DNA of 6,540 bases from Anaerolineales bacterium (GCA_017999235.1 JAGOBN010000243.1:1-6540), one strand, 5' to 3'; numbered from the stretch's first letter, positions 1 to 6,207 are shown. Numbers and translations are program-made. Notes: a model not told the origin generated them from the sequence alone.

Positions 1-2602
1 CGCGCGATTGTTCCTCGGCCAGCCGGCGGGCGGCTTCTAGCTCGCGCTGCTGCTGCTCTTCTTTCTCGCGGGCCTCCCGCTCGAACTCGGCCTCAGAGGC
101 GGCCAGGAACTCGCGTTCGAGGTCGGTAGTCTGCTGGGCGTTGAGCGGCTCGGCCGCCCACTCCAGGGCCTGCACCAGGCGCAGGCCGCGGTACAACACG
201 CCGCTTTCGCGCAGCAGGTACTCCCAATCCTGCGCGGTCTTGCTCAGATCGCGGTGGATCCGCAGGCCTTCGCGGTTGTGGTCAATCCACTCGCGCAGCT
301 GGGGCCATTCGCGGATCAGCGCTTCATGGGCCACTTCGGCGGTGGTATCGGTGGTGACCACCAGGCGGTTATCCACCAGCTTCTTGAGCACCTGATCGAC
401 GCTGGGCCGGTCCTCCGGGCGCGGGCTGAGTTCCTCCAGCCGGGCGCGCCGGCGCGTGTCCTGCGCACCCTCGCCCAGCTCCACCAATTGCAGGAAGAGG
501 CGCTGGGCCACCGCCTGCTGGGCCGGCGGCAGGGCCTGATAGATGGCCTGGGCCGTCTTGGCGATGGCGCCGTGAATGCCGCCGGCCTCGTGGTAGCCGC
601 GCAGTGTCACCAGCCGCCCGCGCCGCCGCTTCCAGGTCTCCAGCAGGGCGTGCTGCATCAGGGGCAGGGCGCCGGGCTCCTGGCCGACCTCCTTCAGGAT
701 CAAATCCACCAGCCCGGGTTCCAGGTCCCAGCCGCCGGCCCGCGCCGGCTCTTCAATCGCGCGCCGCAATTCCTCCGGGCTCATCGGGCCGACAAATTCC
801 TGCCGGTTGGCCACGGCCTCGCGCAGGTTCGCGTACTGGGCGCAGTGGGCGTAGAAGTCGGCGCGCAGGACGATGATCACCACCGTCGGGCCGTCGGCGG
901 TCTCGGACGCCGCGTACAGTAAATTGTCGATGAAGGCGCGGCGCTCGGCGTCATCCTTGCACAGCGTGAAGACCTCTTCAAATTGATCCACCACCACCAG
1001 CAGGCGCGAGCCCTGGCTCCGGTTGAGGTGTTTGAGCACGTGCAGATGCAGGGCGCGCGGGTCAATCCGCAGGTCGTCGATCAGGGTGGTGGTGGCGCTG
1101 AGCGATTCTGTATCGCGGGTCAGCGCGGCGGCCAGCGCCTGCAGGGGCCGGGCGGTGGGGGTGAGCAAATAGGCCGGCCAGGTGGCGCTGCCCTCGGGCG
1201 GCAGGGTACCGTCGGCCAGCGCGCCGCCGCGCTTGAGCGCCGGAATGACGCCGGCGCGGATCACCGACGATTTGCCGCTGCCCGACGAGCCGACAATCAC
1301 GGGCAGGAAGCGGCTGGTGCGAAGCTTGCCGGCCAGTTTGGCCGTCAGCAGTTCGCGGCCGTAGAACTTATCCGCGTCATGCTCGCTGAAGTATTGCAGG
1401 CCCTTGAAGGGCGGCTCGCCGGGCGCCGGCGCTTCCTCGTCCTCGGCGCCGAACAGCCGCCCGGTCCGCATCCGCATGAACAGGACCGGGATGGCCCAGG
1501 CGGTCTGTTTCCGGTCAAAGACCTGCAGGCGGGCCTGATTGAGGGCGCGGTCCACCTCGCCGTGTTCGGCCAGGCGCGCATAGAACTCGCCGGCCAAGGC
1601 CCGCGCCAGTTCGATCGGCACGGCCTCCTGCATGGCCACCACGGCCGGGACGCCGGCCTGCACCAGCTTGGGGCCGAGGCCCACAAAGGGGCTGGTGGCG
1701 CCGGCCTCGCGCGCCGCGCTCTCGCAGGCCACCAGAAACGTCAGGTGCGGCAGGGTGCCCAGCGCCGCGAACATCGCCACGATGTCCTCGTCTTTAACCA
1801 GCTGCCGGTCGCCGTCGGCCTTTTCCAGCAGCAGGGCCGCCTGGCCTTCACCCTGCTGATCCCGGCGGCGGAACAGGCCGTGGCCGATGAAATGAAAAAT
1901 ATGGCACTTGGGCAGATACGGGGCGATGTTGAAGAGGTTGGTCGGGCCTTCGGCGATCCGGTAGCCTTCCCCCTCCAGCCGGGTCCGCAGGCCGGCCGTC
2001 AGCCCGGTGCGGCCGGGCATGAGCGTGACCTCCAGCCGGCCCTCCCGGCGCAGCTCACTCAAGGCGCGGCGCAGGTTCTCGATTTCGACCTCGAGGTTGG
2101 CGGGGACGAGGCCGGCCGGCAGATTGAGCGGGTTGGCCACCGCCACCAGCATGCGCAGGGGTGTTTCGGCAATGGGCGCCGGCTCGCGGGTTTCGAGGCT
2201 GGTATAGCGCGAGAAGGGCGTGAGCGCGGAGGCGCTGAGCGGCACCGCCTGGCCCTTGTGCCAGTGGTAGAGGCGTTCCCAGGCCACGGCGTGCAGTTCC
2301 ACCGCGGCGCTGTCCACCCACAGCCGCACCCGCAGGCGGCCGTTGGATTGGGCCTCCGCCTGGCCGGTGGCTTTGTCGTACGCCCGCCGGAGATCGCCGC
2401 CGGCCGGGAAGAGCGCTTCGAAGAGCGCCAGCCCATACGCGGCGGAATCCAGCTGGGCGCGCAGGAGCGCGGCCTGATCCAGCCGGAGCTGGCCGCCGGT
2501 GAAGCGGCTGCCGTCGTCCAGCTCGGCCTCGACGGGATAGAAATCGCCGCGCTCGGCGATGGGGAAAACGCGGATCAGCAGGTCGGTATAAGCTTCAGCC
2601 AT
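1..2602 (-). CDS. CHAT-domain (caspase-like) protein fused to nSTAND P-loop NTPase, C-terminus beyond window
   Basis: I translated the minus strand codon by codon from ATG 2602: 867 codons without a stop, running off the left edge. Residues 1-87 are an N-terminal extension. A CHAT protease-like domain follows at about 88-390, with WERLY (108-112), HFIGHG (237-242, putative catalytic His241), FLVACESA (289-296, putative nucleophile Cys293) and a closing WAIPVLFMR (369-377). An acidic/proline linker leads to an nSTAND NTPase at about 398-780: YGREL (414-418), Walker A GSSGSGKS (438-445, Lys444), Walker B LLVVVDQFEE (534-543), LRADFY (579-584), LMQHALLETW (648-657) and the winged-helix signature AHEALIREWP (758-767). 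Residues about 828-867 are a charged, Glu/Arg/Gln-rich predicted coiled coil, which in this family usually leads to WD40 repeats or a membrane segment. Known of the family: CHAT is a caspase-clan cysteine protease and STAND NTPases are ATP-driven oligomerising switches, so the protein is probably a signal-gated protease; its substrate is unknown. It is the second gene of an operon, 14 bp after the phosphatase stop. GAAGG (2606-2610) lies close to the start as a modest ribosome binding site. Confidence 0.93.
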   Translation of the reverse strand, partial: MAEAYTDLLIRVFPIAERGDFYPVEAELDDGSRFTGGQLRLDQAALLRAQLDSAAYGLALFEALFPAGGDLRRAYDKATGQAEAQSNGRLRVRLWVDSAAVELHAVAWERLYHWHKGQAVPLSASALTPFSRYTSLETREPAPIAETPLRMLVAVANPLNLPAGLVPANLEVEIENLRRALSELRREGRLEVTLMPGRTGLTAGLRTRLEGEGYRIAEGPTNLFNIAPYLPKCHIFHFIGHGLFRRRDQQGEGQAALLLEKADGDRQLVKDEDIVAMFAALGTLPHLTFLVACESAAREAGATSPFVGLGPKLVQAGVPAVVAMQEAVPIELARALAGEFYARLAEHGEVDRALNQARLQVFDRKQTAWAIPVLFMRMRTGRLFGAEDEEAPAPGEPPFKGLQYFSEHDADKFYGRELLTAKLAGKLRTSRFLPVIVGSSGSGKSSVIRAGVIPALKRGGALADGTLPPEGSATWPAYLLTPTARPLQALAAALTRDTESLSATTTLIDDLRIDPRALHLHVLKHLNRSQGSRLLVVVDQFEEVFTLCKDDAERRAFIDNLLYAASETADGPTVVIIVLRADFYAHCAQYANLREAVANRQEFVGPMSPEELRRAIEEPARAGGWDLEPGLVDLILKEVGQEPGALPLMQHALLETWKRRRGRLVTLRGYHEAGGIHGAIAKTAQAIYQALPPAQQAVAQRLFLQLVELGEGAQDTRRRARLEELSPRPEDRPSVDQVLKKLVDNRLVVTTDTTAEVAHEALIREWPQLREWIDHNREGLRIHRDLSKTAQDWEYLLRESGVLYRGLRLVQALEWAAEPLNAQQTTDLEREFLAASEAEFEREAREKEEQQQRELEAARRLAEEQSR

Positions 2603-2616
2603 AGGCCTTCGTCGGT

Positions 2617-3894
2617 TCAGCGCGCCAAGCGCGCCGCCAGCAGCGTCACATCGTCGGATTGGGGAACCGCGCCGCGGTGCGCGTCCACGGCCTGGACCAA
2701 TTGGTCACACACGGTTTGGGCCGCGGCCGGCCCGCCGGCGCTCAGCTGGGCCAGCAGCCGCGCCTCGCCAAAGGGCCGGCGCTCGGCGTCCCAGGCTTCG
2801 GTCACCCCGTCGGTGTAGAGCAGCAGCAGGCCGCCGGCCGGGACCACCACGGTCTGCTCATCCACGGCCGGCGCCGGCAGGATGCCCAGGGGTTCGCCCA
2901 CCGCAAACGGAATGGTCAGCGGGCGGCCGTCGGGCGCGCACACCACGGGCGCCTCGTGGCCGGCCCGCGCGTAGGTGAACGCGCCCGTGCGGCGGTTCAG
3001 GATGCCGTAGGTCATGGTCACGAACAGCCCCTCGCCATAGGTGTCGAGCAGGTGGGCATTGACGCGCTCCAGCACCGCGCGCGGTGCTCCGCCCCGGGCG
3101 GCTTCGGCGCGCCAGAAGGCGTGGGTGCGGGCCATGAAGATGGCCGCCGGCACCCCCTTGTCGGTCACATCGCCGATGACCAGCCCCAGGTGGTCGGCGT
3201 CCAGCGGCAGAGCGTCGTAAAAATCGCCGCCCACGGCGCGCGCCGGCGTCATGCGCGCGCCCAAATCCACGCCGGCCAGACGCGGCAGGGCGCGCGGCAA
3301 AATGCCGAGCTGGATGGTGGCCGCCACTTGCAGTTCGCGCTCCAGGGTCTCTTTTTCGACCAACTGGGCCTGGGCGGCCCGCAGGGCCTCGTAAGCCTCG
3401 GTCAGTTCCTGGTTCTTGGCCTGCCAGGCTTGGAGCGATTGGTTGTGGGCGTTGGTCAGCCGCTGGCTCAAAACCCGGACCATCTCATACGCCAGGGTGG
3501 GCCGGCGCTGCAGGAGTTGGTTGAGGTCGGCCCGCGTCATCTCCAGCACCTGGGTGGTCTGCCGGGCGCGCACGCTGGCGGTTCGGGCGCTGTCCGGGTT
3601 GAAGAGGCTCATCTCGCCGATGTACTCGCCCGGCCCGCGCACCCCCACCAGCCGCTCGTCCGGGGTGTCCTCAGCTTTCACCACTTCCAATTGGCCGGCC
3701 AGGATCAGGTAAAACTGATCGCCGTGGTCGCCCTCGCGCACCACGCGTGTTCCAGCCGGGAAGGTCAGCGGGCGCAGGCGGGCGGCCAGCGCCTCCAACT
3801 CGGAGGCCGGGAGGGCCGCAAACAGCGGCACTTGGGCCAGAGTCTGGGCTGGGTTGGGCGGGAGCGTGGTTGGGAGAGACTCGTTCAAGGTCAT
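2617..3894 (-). CDS. Cyclic-nucleotide-binding domain / PP2C-type (SpoIIE/RsbU-like) serine phosphatase
   Basis: This is a 425-residue soluble protein when started at ATG 3894. Residues about 19-135 form a cNMP-binding beta-roll. Its phosphate-binding cassette has GEYIGEMSLF (89-98) and SARTASV (102-108), keeping the Glu (94) and Arg (104) that contact the cyclic nucleotide in CRP-like proteins. Residues about 150-192 are a helical, probably coiled-coil, linker. The rest is a PP2C phosphatase of the SpoIIE family with every metal-binding Asp in place: GGDFYD (222-227), GDVTDKG (241-247), AGHEAP (311-316), LLLYTDGVTEA (357-367) and SDDVTLL (413-419). Known relatives dephosphorylate STAS-domain anti-sigma-factor antagonists; no STAS protein or anti-sigma kinase lies in the window, so the substrate is unknown. 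A TTG at 3909 would add five residues, but neither start has a convincing Shine-Dalgarno; I prefer ATG 3894, preceded by AATAGG directly abutting it. It is the first gene of a leftward operon with the CHAT-nSTAND gene. Confidence 0.93.
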   Translation of the reverse strand: MTLNESLPTTLPPNPAQTLAQVPLFAALPASELEALAARLRPLTFPAGTRVVREGDHGDQFYLILAGQLEVVKAEDTPDERLVGVRGPGEYIGEMSLFNPDSARTASVRARQTTQVLEMTRADLNQLLQRRPTLAYEMVRVLSQRLTNAHNQSLQAWQAKNQELTEAYEALRAAQAQLVEKETLERELQVAATIQLGILPRALPRLAGVDLGARMTPARAVGGDFYDALPLDADHLGLVIGDVTDKGVPAAIFMARTHAFWRAEAARGGAPRAVLERVNAHLLDTYGEGLFVTMTYGILNRRTGAFTYARAGHEAPVVCAPDGRPLTIPFAVGEPLGILPAPAVDEQTVVVPAGGLLLLYTDGVTEAWDAERRPFGEARLLAQLSAGGPAAAQTVCDQLVQAVDAHRGAVPQSDDVTLLAARLAR

Positions 3895-3900
3895 CCTATT

Positions 3901-3917
3901 GCCGGCCAAACGCCGGC
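3901..3917 (-). repeat. GC-only short hairpin in the leader of the phosphatase gene
   Basis: GCCGGC (3901-3906) and GCCGGC (3912-3917) are separated by CAAAC. Each copy is its own reverse complement, so the pair is both a direct and an inverted repeat and could form a six-pair G/C stem with a five-base loop. It lies six bases upstream of ATG 3894 and spans the alternative TTG start at 3909. In mRNA it would sit where a ribosome binding site is expected, which might explain the lack of a clear Shine-Dalgarno. GCCGGC is frequent in this GC-rich DNA, so chance is possible. Confidence 0.35.
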
Positions 3918-3971
3918 CACAGTGGTTTTTGTAGTCAGCCGGCTTGGGCGACAGCCGGATATCAATTGAGA

Positions 3972-3990
3972 TAAATCGAGGCGGGATTTA
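3972..3990. promoter_or_regulatory. Candidate operator: 19-bp dyad TAAATC-N7-GATTTA
   Basis: TAAATC (3972-3977) and GATTTA (3985-3990) are perfect reverse complements separated by GAGGCGG. The dyad starts seven bases downstream of the TACAAT box, where transcription of the leftward operon would begin. That position and an AT-rich dyad in GC-rich DNA are typical of a repressor site. No regulator gene is visible nearby, so the binding protein is unknown. Confidence 0.35.
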
Positions 3991-3996
3991 GCCGTC

Positions 3997-4002
3997 ATTG
4001 TA
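3997..4002 (-). promoter_or_regulatory. Candidate -10 box for the leftward phosphatase/CHAT operon
   Basis: On the minus strand 4002-3997 reads TACAAT, five of six matches to the sigma-70 -10 consensus, about 100 bp before the ATG at 3894. At 17 bp upstream the sequence reads CATCCT, which is not a -35 box. The promoter would therefore be activator-dependent, use another sigma factor, or not be real. Confidence 0.3.
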
Positions 4003-4079
4003 CCGCAGGCTGGGGCCGGAGGATGCCGGCGGCGACGGCGCTGAGTGGACATGCCGCCCAATCCCGGAACAAGTATTGT

Positions 4080-4123
4080 GAAAAAAAGAAAAAACTTGAC
4101 AGAGCAAATCCGGATAATACGCT
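4080..4123 (+). promoter_or_regulatory. Probable sigma-70-type promoter with A-tract UP-like element for the V4R gene
   Basis: A perfect TTGACA -35 hexamer (4096-4101) directly follows a run of A residues (4081-4094) that resembles an UP element. At 16 bp spacing lies TACGCT (4118-4123), which keeps the T, A and final T of the -10 consensus. GATAAT (4113-4118) is a better hexamer but its 11-bp spacing is too short. The predicted start near 4130 would give a leader of about 75 nt before ATG 4208. Confidence 0.5.
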
Positions 4124-4196
4124 TAGGCGGGAATCGCCAGGGACACCAGCTGAATTTGGAAGGCCGCGAATCAGGCGCTCCCCCCGGCGCTGGGCT

Positions 4197-4202
4197 AAAG
4201 GA
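4197..4202 (+). promoter_or_regulatory. Ribosome binding site deciding the V4R start
   Basis: AAAGGA lies five bases before ATG 4208. The other in-frame ATG (4202) abuts and overlaps this sequence, so it could not use it. An in-frame stop TAA at 4196-4198 rules out any start further upstream. Confidence 0.65.
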
Positions 4203-4207
4203 TGGAC

Positions 4208-4828
4208 ATGGAAAACACGCCTCGGTTGTTCATGGTCAACGCCCTCATGCGGCAAGCCCTGGTGGCGGTTGAGGAAGTCATGGGCCGGAATGGGCTTACG
4301 GCGGTGTTGCGCGCGTCCGACTTGGACCGGTACATCGATCAGTTGCCGCCCAATGATCTCAACCCCGCGGTCAGCGCCGCCGATTACGCGCGCTTGAATG
4401 AGGCGATTGAGAATTTCTATGGGCGCGGCGCCCGCGGGATCTTGCAGCGGGTGGGGAAGGCCTCCTTTGAGTACGGTCTGCGCGAGCAATCCGCCTTGCT
4501 TGGGCTGGCTGGGATCGCCCTGAAGGTGCTGCCGCCCAGACAGCGGATCCAGCTGGTGCTCAACAACATGGCGGCCGCGCTTAAGAAGATCAACCCCCAG
4601 GATCAGATTGACATTGACACGAGCGGGGGGCCGCTGGCCTATGTGGCCCGCACCTGCTCGGTGTGCCAGGGCCGGCGCAGCGCCAAGCCGGTGTGTCATT
4701 TGTATGTCGGCTCGATCACCGAGGCCGTGCGCTGGGCCACCGGCCACGCCTATCTGGTCCGCGAGACGGACTGCCGCGCCAGCGGGGCCGGCTACTGCCG
4801 CTTTGAGGTGGCGGAGACGCCGGCGTAA
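4208..4828 (+). CDS. Stand-alone V4R (4-vinyl reductase / hydrocarbon-binding) domain protein
   Basis: This is a 206-residue soluble protein with no signal peptide or membrane helix. The C-terminal half carries the V4R signature: TCSVCQGR (149-156), CHLYVGS (163-169), W176 with the following ATG, VRETDC (184-189) and GYCRFEV (195-201). The helical N-terminal half (about 5-130) is part of the same ligand-binding fold in this family; I see no DNA-binding, kinase or AAA+ domain. V4R domains occur in bacteriochlorophyll BchJ and as aromatic-sensing modules of XylR/DmpR/MopR activators. From memory, MopR binds zinc through cysteines spaced 26 and 8 residues apart, and C163-C189-C197 here show the same spacing. 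C150 and C153 could supply a further ligand. I infer a small-molecule or metal-binding sensor or carrier. It is transcribed divergently from the phosphatase/CHAT operon from its own promoter and seems monocistronic. Confidence 0.9.
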   Translation: MENTPRLFMVNALMRQALVAVEEVMGRNGLTAVLRASDLDRYIDQLPPNDLNPAVSAADYARLNEAIENFYGRGARGILQRVGKASFEYGLREQSALLGLAGIALKVLPPRQRIQLVLNNMAAALKKINPQDQIDIDTSGGPLAYVARTCSVCQGRRSAKPVCHLYVGSITEAVRWATGHAYLVRETDCRASGAGYCRFEVAETPA

Positions 4829-4976
4829 AGGCGGCGGCGGGGGAAGGGCCACTCGCCAGCGATAACAGCAGCGCTTCGTTATTTCAACGCCCCTCGCGCC
4901 GGCCCGGAACACCTCGGCGTCTAGCTCCGTTTCCCAACTCTGCGTGTCATCGTCTTTGCGGCTGGCCGGCTGCTCG

Positions 4977-5002
4977 TTGACAGCCTGGGCAGCCGCTAAT
5001 CC
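4977..5002 (+). promoter_or_regulatory. Weak promoter candidate for the cytochrome operon
   Basis: TTGACA (4977-4982) matches the -35 consensus perfectly. The only AT-rich follow-up is TAATCC (4997-5002) at 14 bp, shorter than the usual 16-18, and the sequences at normal spacing are poor. It would leave a leader of about 200 nt before ATG 5206. Confidence 0.25.
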
Positions 5003-5151
5003 GCGATCCTCGCCACCACCCGGCAACCGCGCCTCCCCGTTTGGACCCGCACAACCCGGCCCTTCCTAAGGACCATTCCCAGAGAATCGGGAGGCCCGCC
5101 CCTAGCGCCTGGGAAGCTGCCCAGCGTAAAGTGTCGTCCATGGATCGCGTT

Positions 5152-5182
5152 TCGGCCGTGACCGTGCCAGGTTAACGGCCGA
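5152..5182. repeat. Inverted repeat immediately upstream of the cytochrome c gene
   Basis: TCGGCCGT (5152-5159) and ACGGCCGA (5175-5182) are exact reverse complements. Inside, ACC (5161-5163) can pair with GGT (5170-5172), extending the structure to about eleven pairs with a small internal bulge and a six-base loop. It ends 23 bp before ATG 5206 and touches the GAGGA at 5181-5185. It has no T-tract, so an operator or a structure controlling translation fits better than a terminator. Confidence 0.5.
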
Positions 5183-5194
5183 GGAAACCATGGC

Positions 5195-5199
5195 TGGAG
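5195..5199 (+). promoter_or_regulatory. Ribosome binding site of the cytochrome c gene
   Basis: TGGAG lies six bases before ATG 5206. An in-frame TAA at 5173-5175 and no other ATG or GTG between it and 5206 fix this start. A second site, GAGGA (5181-5185) before ATG 5190, is in a different frame. Confidence 0.55.
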
Positions 5200-5205
5200 C
5201 CGCTG

Positions 5206-6207
5206 ATGTTCGACACGACCGGAGTTCTCCTGCTCGGCGCACTGACCGTCCTATTCGGTTTCCTGACCACGCGCGCCTGGAGGTTGAGCAATGCCCTCCT
5301 GCGCTGGGGCGGCGTGGTCATGACCGGGCTGCTGACGCTGACCCTGGCAGCGCTGCTCGGACTGGGGCTGATTGGCTTCTCCAAGCTGAATGCGCGGCAC
5401 GCCAACCCGGTCGTCAACCTCCGGGTGGCCAAGACCGCGGCCCAAATCGCGCGCGGCGAGCAGCTCGCGCACGCCTGTGTGAGTTGCCACGCGCCGGGGG
5501 ACCAGCTCCCCCTCTCGGGCACGAACTTTGCCGCCAAATTTGACCTGCCGCCTTTGGGTGCGCTCTATGCTCCCAACCTCACCCCGGGCGGTGATATTGA
5601 TGACTGGACCGACGGCGAAGTCGTGCGCGCCATTCGGGAGGGCGTGCATAAAACGGGCCGATCGCTGCTCATCATGCCCGCGACGAGTTACCGCTATATG
5701 AGCGACGACGACGTGCAGGCCATCGTCGCCTACCTGCGTTCACAGCCCGCCACCGGCGGCCCCACCCCGGCCACTCAATTCAACCTGTTGGGCGCGCTGT
5801 TCCTCAACCTGGCCGATTTTCGGACCGCGCAGCCGCCTGTCGGCGGCGTGATCGCGCCCCCGCCCGGGACCCCGGAATACGGCAAATACCTGGTGGATAT
5901 TCTCGAATGCCGCTCATGCCACGGCGACCAATTGCAAGGCAAGGTGGACAACGGCCTGCCCGGCCCGACGCCCGGCCCCAACCTCACTAAGATTGTGCCG
6001 CAGTGGACCGAAGAGCAGTTCATGCATTTCTTCAACACCGGTGAGTTGCCGGGGGGCGGGCAGGTGCCGATCCTGACGCTGCCGAGTGGTTATTCCGAGC
6101 CGCGCATGCCATGGACTTTTGTCCGGGCCGCCACCACCGACGCTGAACTCAAAGCGATCTACGCTTATCTGCGCGGCTTGCCGCCGGCGGCTGGGCCGGC
6201 CCGGTGA
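5206..6207 (+). CDS. Membrane-anchored diheme cytochrome c
   Basis: This 333-residue protein has two N-terminal membrane helices (about 6-22 and 35-58) joined by an Arg-containing turn (Arg23, 26, 33). By the positive-inside rule that places both termini, and so the heme domains, outside the cytoplasm. The first cytochrome domain has heme-binding CVSCH (91-95), an APNLTP motif (122-127), the probable axial ligand Met157 and a closing helix DDDVQAIVAYLRS (167-179). The second has CRSCH (235-239), GPNLT (257-261), the probable axial Met301 in RMPW and a closing helix with AIYAYLRGLP (317-326). Repeated class I domains of this type serve as electron carriers for membrane or extracytoplasmic dehydrogenases, for instance as small subunits of alcohol or sugar dehydrogenases; no dehydrogenase is visible here, so the partner is unknown. 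It is the first gene of a rightward operon, 18 bp before the next start. The pairing of two membrane helices with two heme domains is less common than a cleaved signal or single anchor. Confidence 0.93.
   Translation: MFDTTGVLLLGALTVLFGFLTTRAWRLSNALLRWGGVVMTGLLTLTLAALLGLGLIGFSKLNARHANPVVNLRVAKTAAQIARGEQLAHACVSCHAPGDQLPLSGTNFAAKFDLPPLGALYAPNLTPGGDIDDWTDGEVVRAIREGVHKTGRSLLIMPATSYRYMSDDDVQAIVAYLRSQPATGGPTPATQFNLLGALFLNLADFRTAQPPVGGVIAPPPGTPEYGKYLVDILECRSCHGDQLQGKVDNGLPGPTPGPNLTKIVPQWTEEQFMHFFNTGELPGGGQVPILTLPSGYSEPRMPWTFVRAATTDAELKAIYAYLRGLPPAAGPAR

Larger units (their letters stand above)
3895..4207. other. Divergent intergenic region between phosphatase operon and V4R gene
   Basis: About 310 bp contain no credible gene. 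The segment is clearly more AT-rich than the surrounding genes around 3957-4000 and 4076-4120, as expected for promoters. It holds a TTGACA-type rightward promoter preceded by an A-tract, a leftward TACAAT -10-like box with an adjoining dyad, and a G/C hairpin in the leader of the phosphatase gene. Open frames crossing it (for example 4045-4272 and 4023-4397, plus strand) have no family resemblance and overlap the V4R gene. Confidence 0.75.
4829..5205. other. 377-bp intergenic region upstream of the cytochrome operon
   Basis: No plausible gene is present; minus-strand frames here (3995-5026 and 4947-5141) are low-complexity GC shadows. I see a weak stem (GATAAC 4861-4866 with GTTATT 4878-4883, inner AGC/GCT pairs) after the V4R stop but no T-tract, so a factor-independent terminator is not supported. 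A second small stem, CTGGG/CCCAG (5109-5124), also lacks a T-run. A TTGACA hexamer lies at 4977-4982 and a strong inverted repeat at 5152-5182. Confidence 0.6.

Noticed and set aside
254..922. Plus-strand open frame of 222 codons
   Set aside because: It is antisense to the NTPase half of the CHAT-nSTAND gene, with shadow-frame composition.
983..2818. Long plus-strand open frame of 611 codons
   Set aside because: It is antisense to the CHAT-nSTAND gene, whose catalytic and Walker motifs are unmistakable. Its translation is Gly/Ala/Gln/Arg-rich with no domain, as expected for a GC-rich shadow frame.
2659..3969. Plus-strand open frame of 436 codons
   Set aside because: It is antisense to the cNMP/PP2C phosphatase, has low-complexity composition (Gly, Gln, His, Arg) and shows no recognisable motif.
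4174..4191. Direct repeat GGCGCT flanking a C-run in the V4R leader
   Set aside because: Only six bases long in GC-rich DNA; likely chance.
4045..4272. Plus-strand frame of 75 codons with a GTG start
   Set aside because: It covers the promoter of the V4R gene and overlaps its start in another frame; no ribosome binding site or family resemblance.
4861..4883. Hairpin GATAAC/GTTATT as a terminator for the V4R gene
   Set aside because: The outer stem is AT-rich with a bulge and is not followed by a T-tract, so a factor-independent terminator is not supported.
3995..5026. Minus-strand open frame of 343 codons
   Set aside because: It is antisense to the V4R gene and its promoter region, contains proline and arginine runs typical of non-coding GC-rich DNA, and has no domain.
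5190..5543. Plus-strand frame of 117 codons starting at ATG 5190 with GAGGA upstream
   Set aside because: Despite the good ribosome binding site, the product is Arg/Ala/Pro-rich without a fold signature and overlaps the clear cytochrome c coding frame; kept only as a possible decoy or regulatory start.
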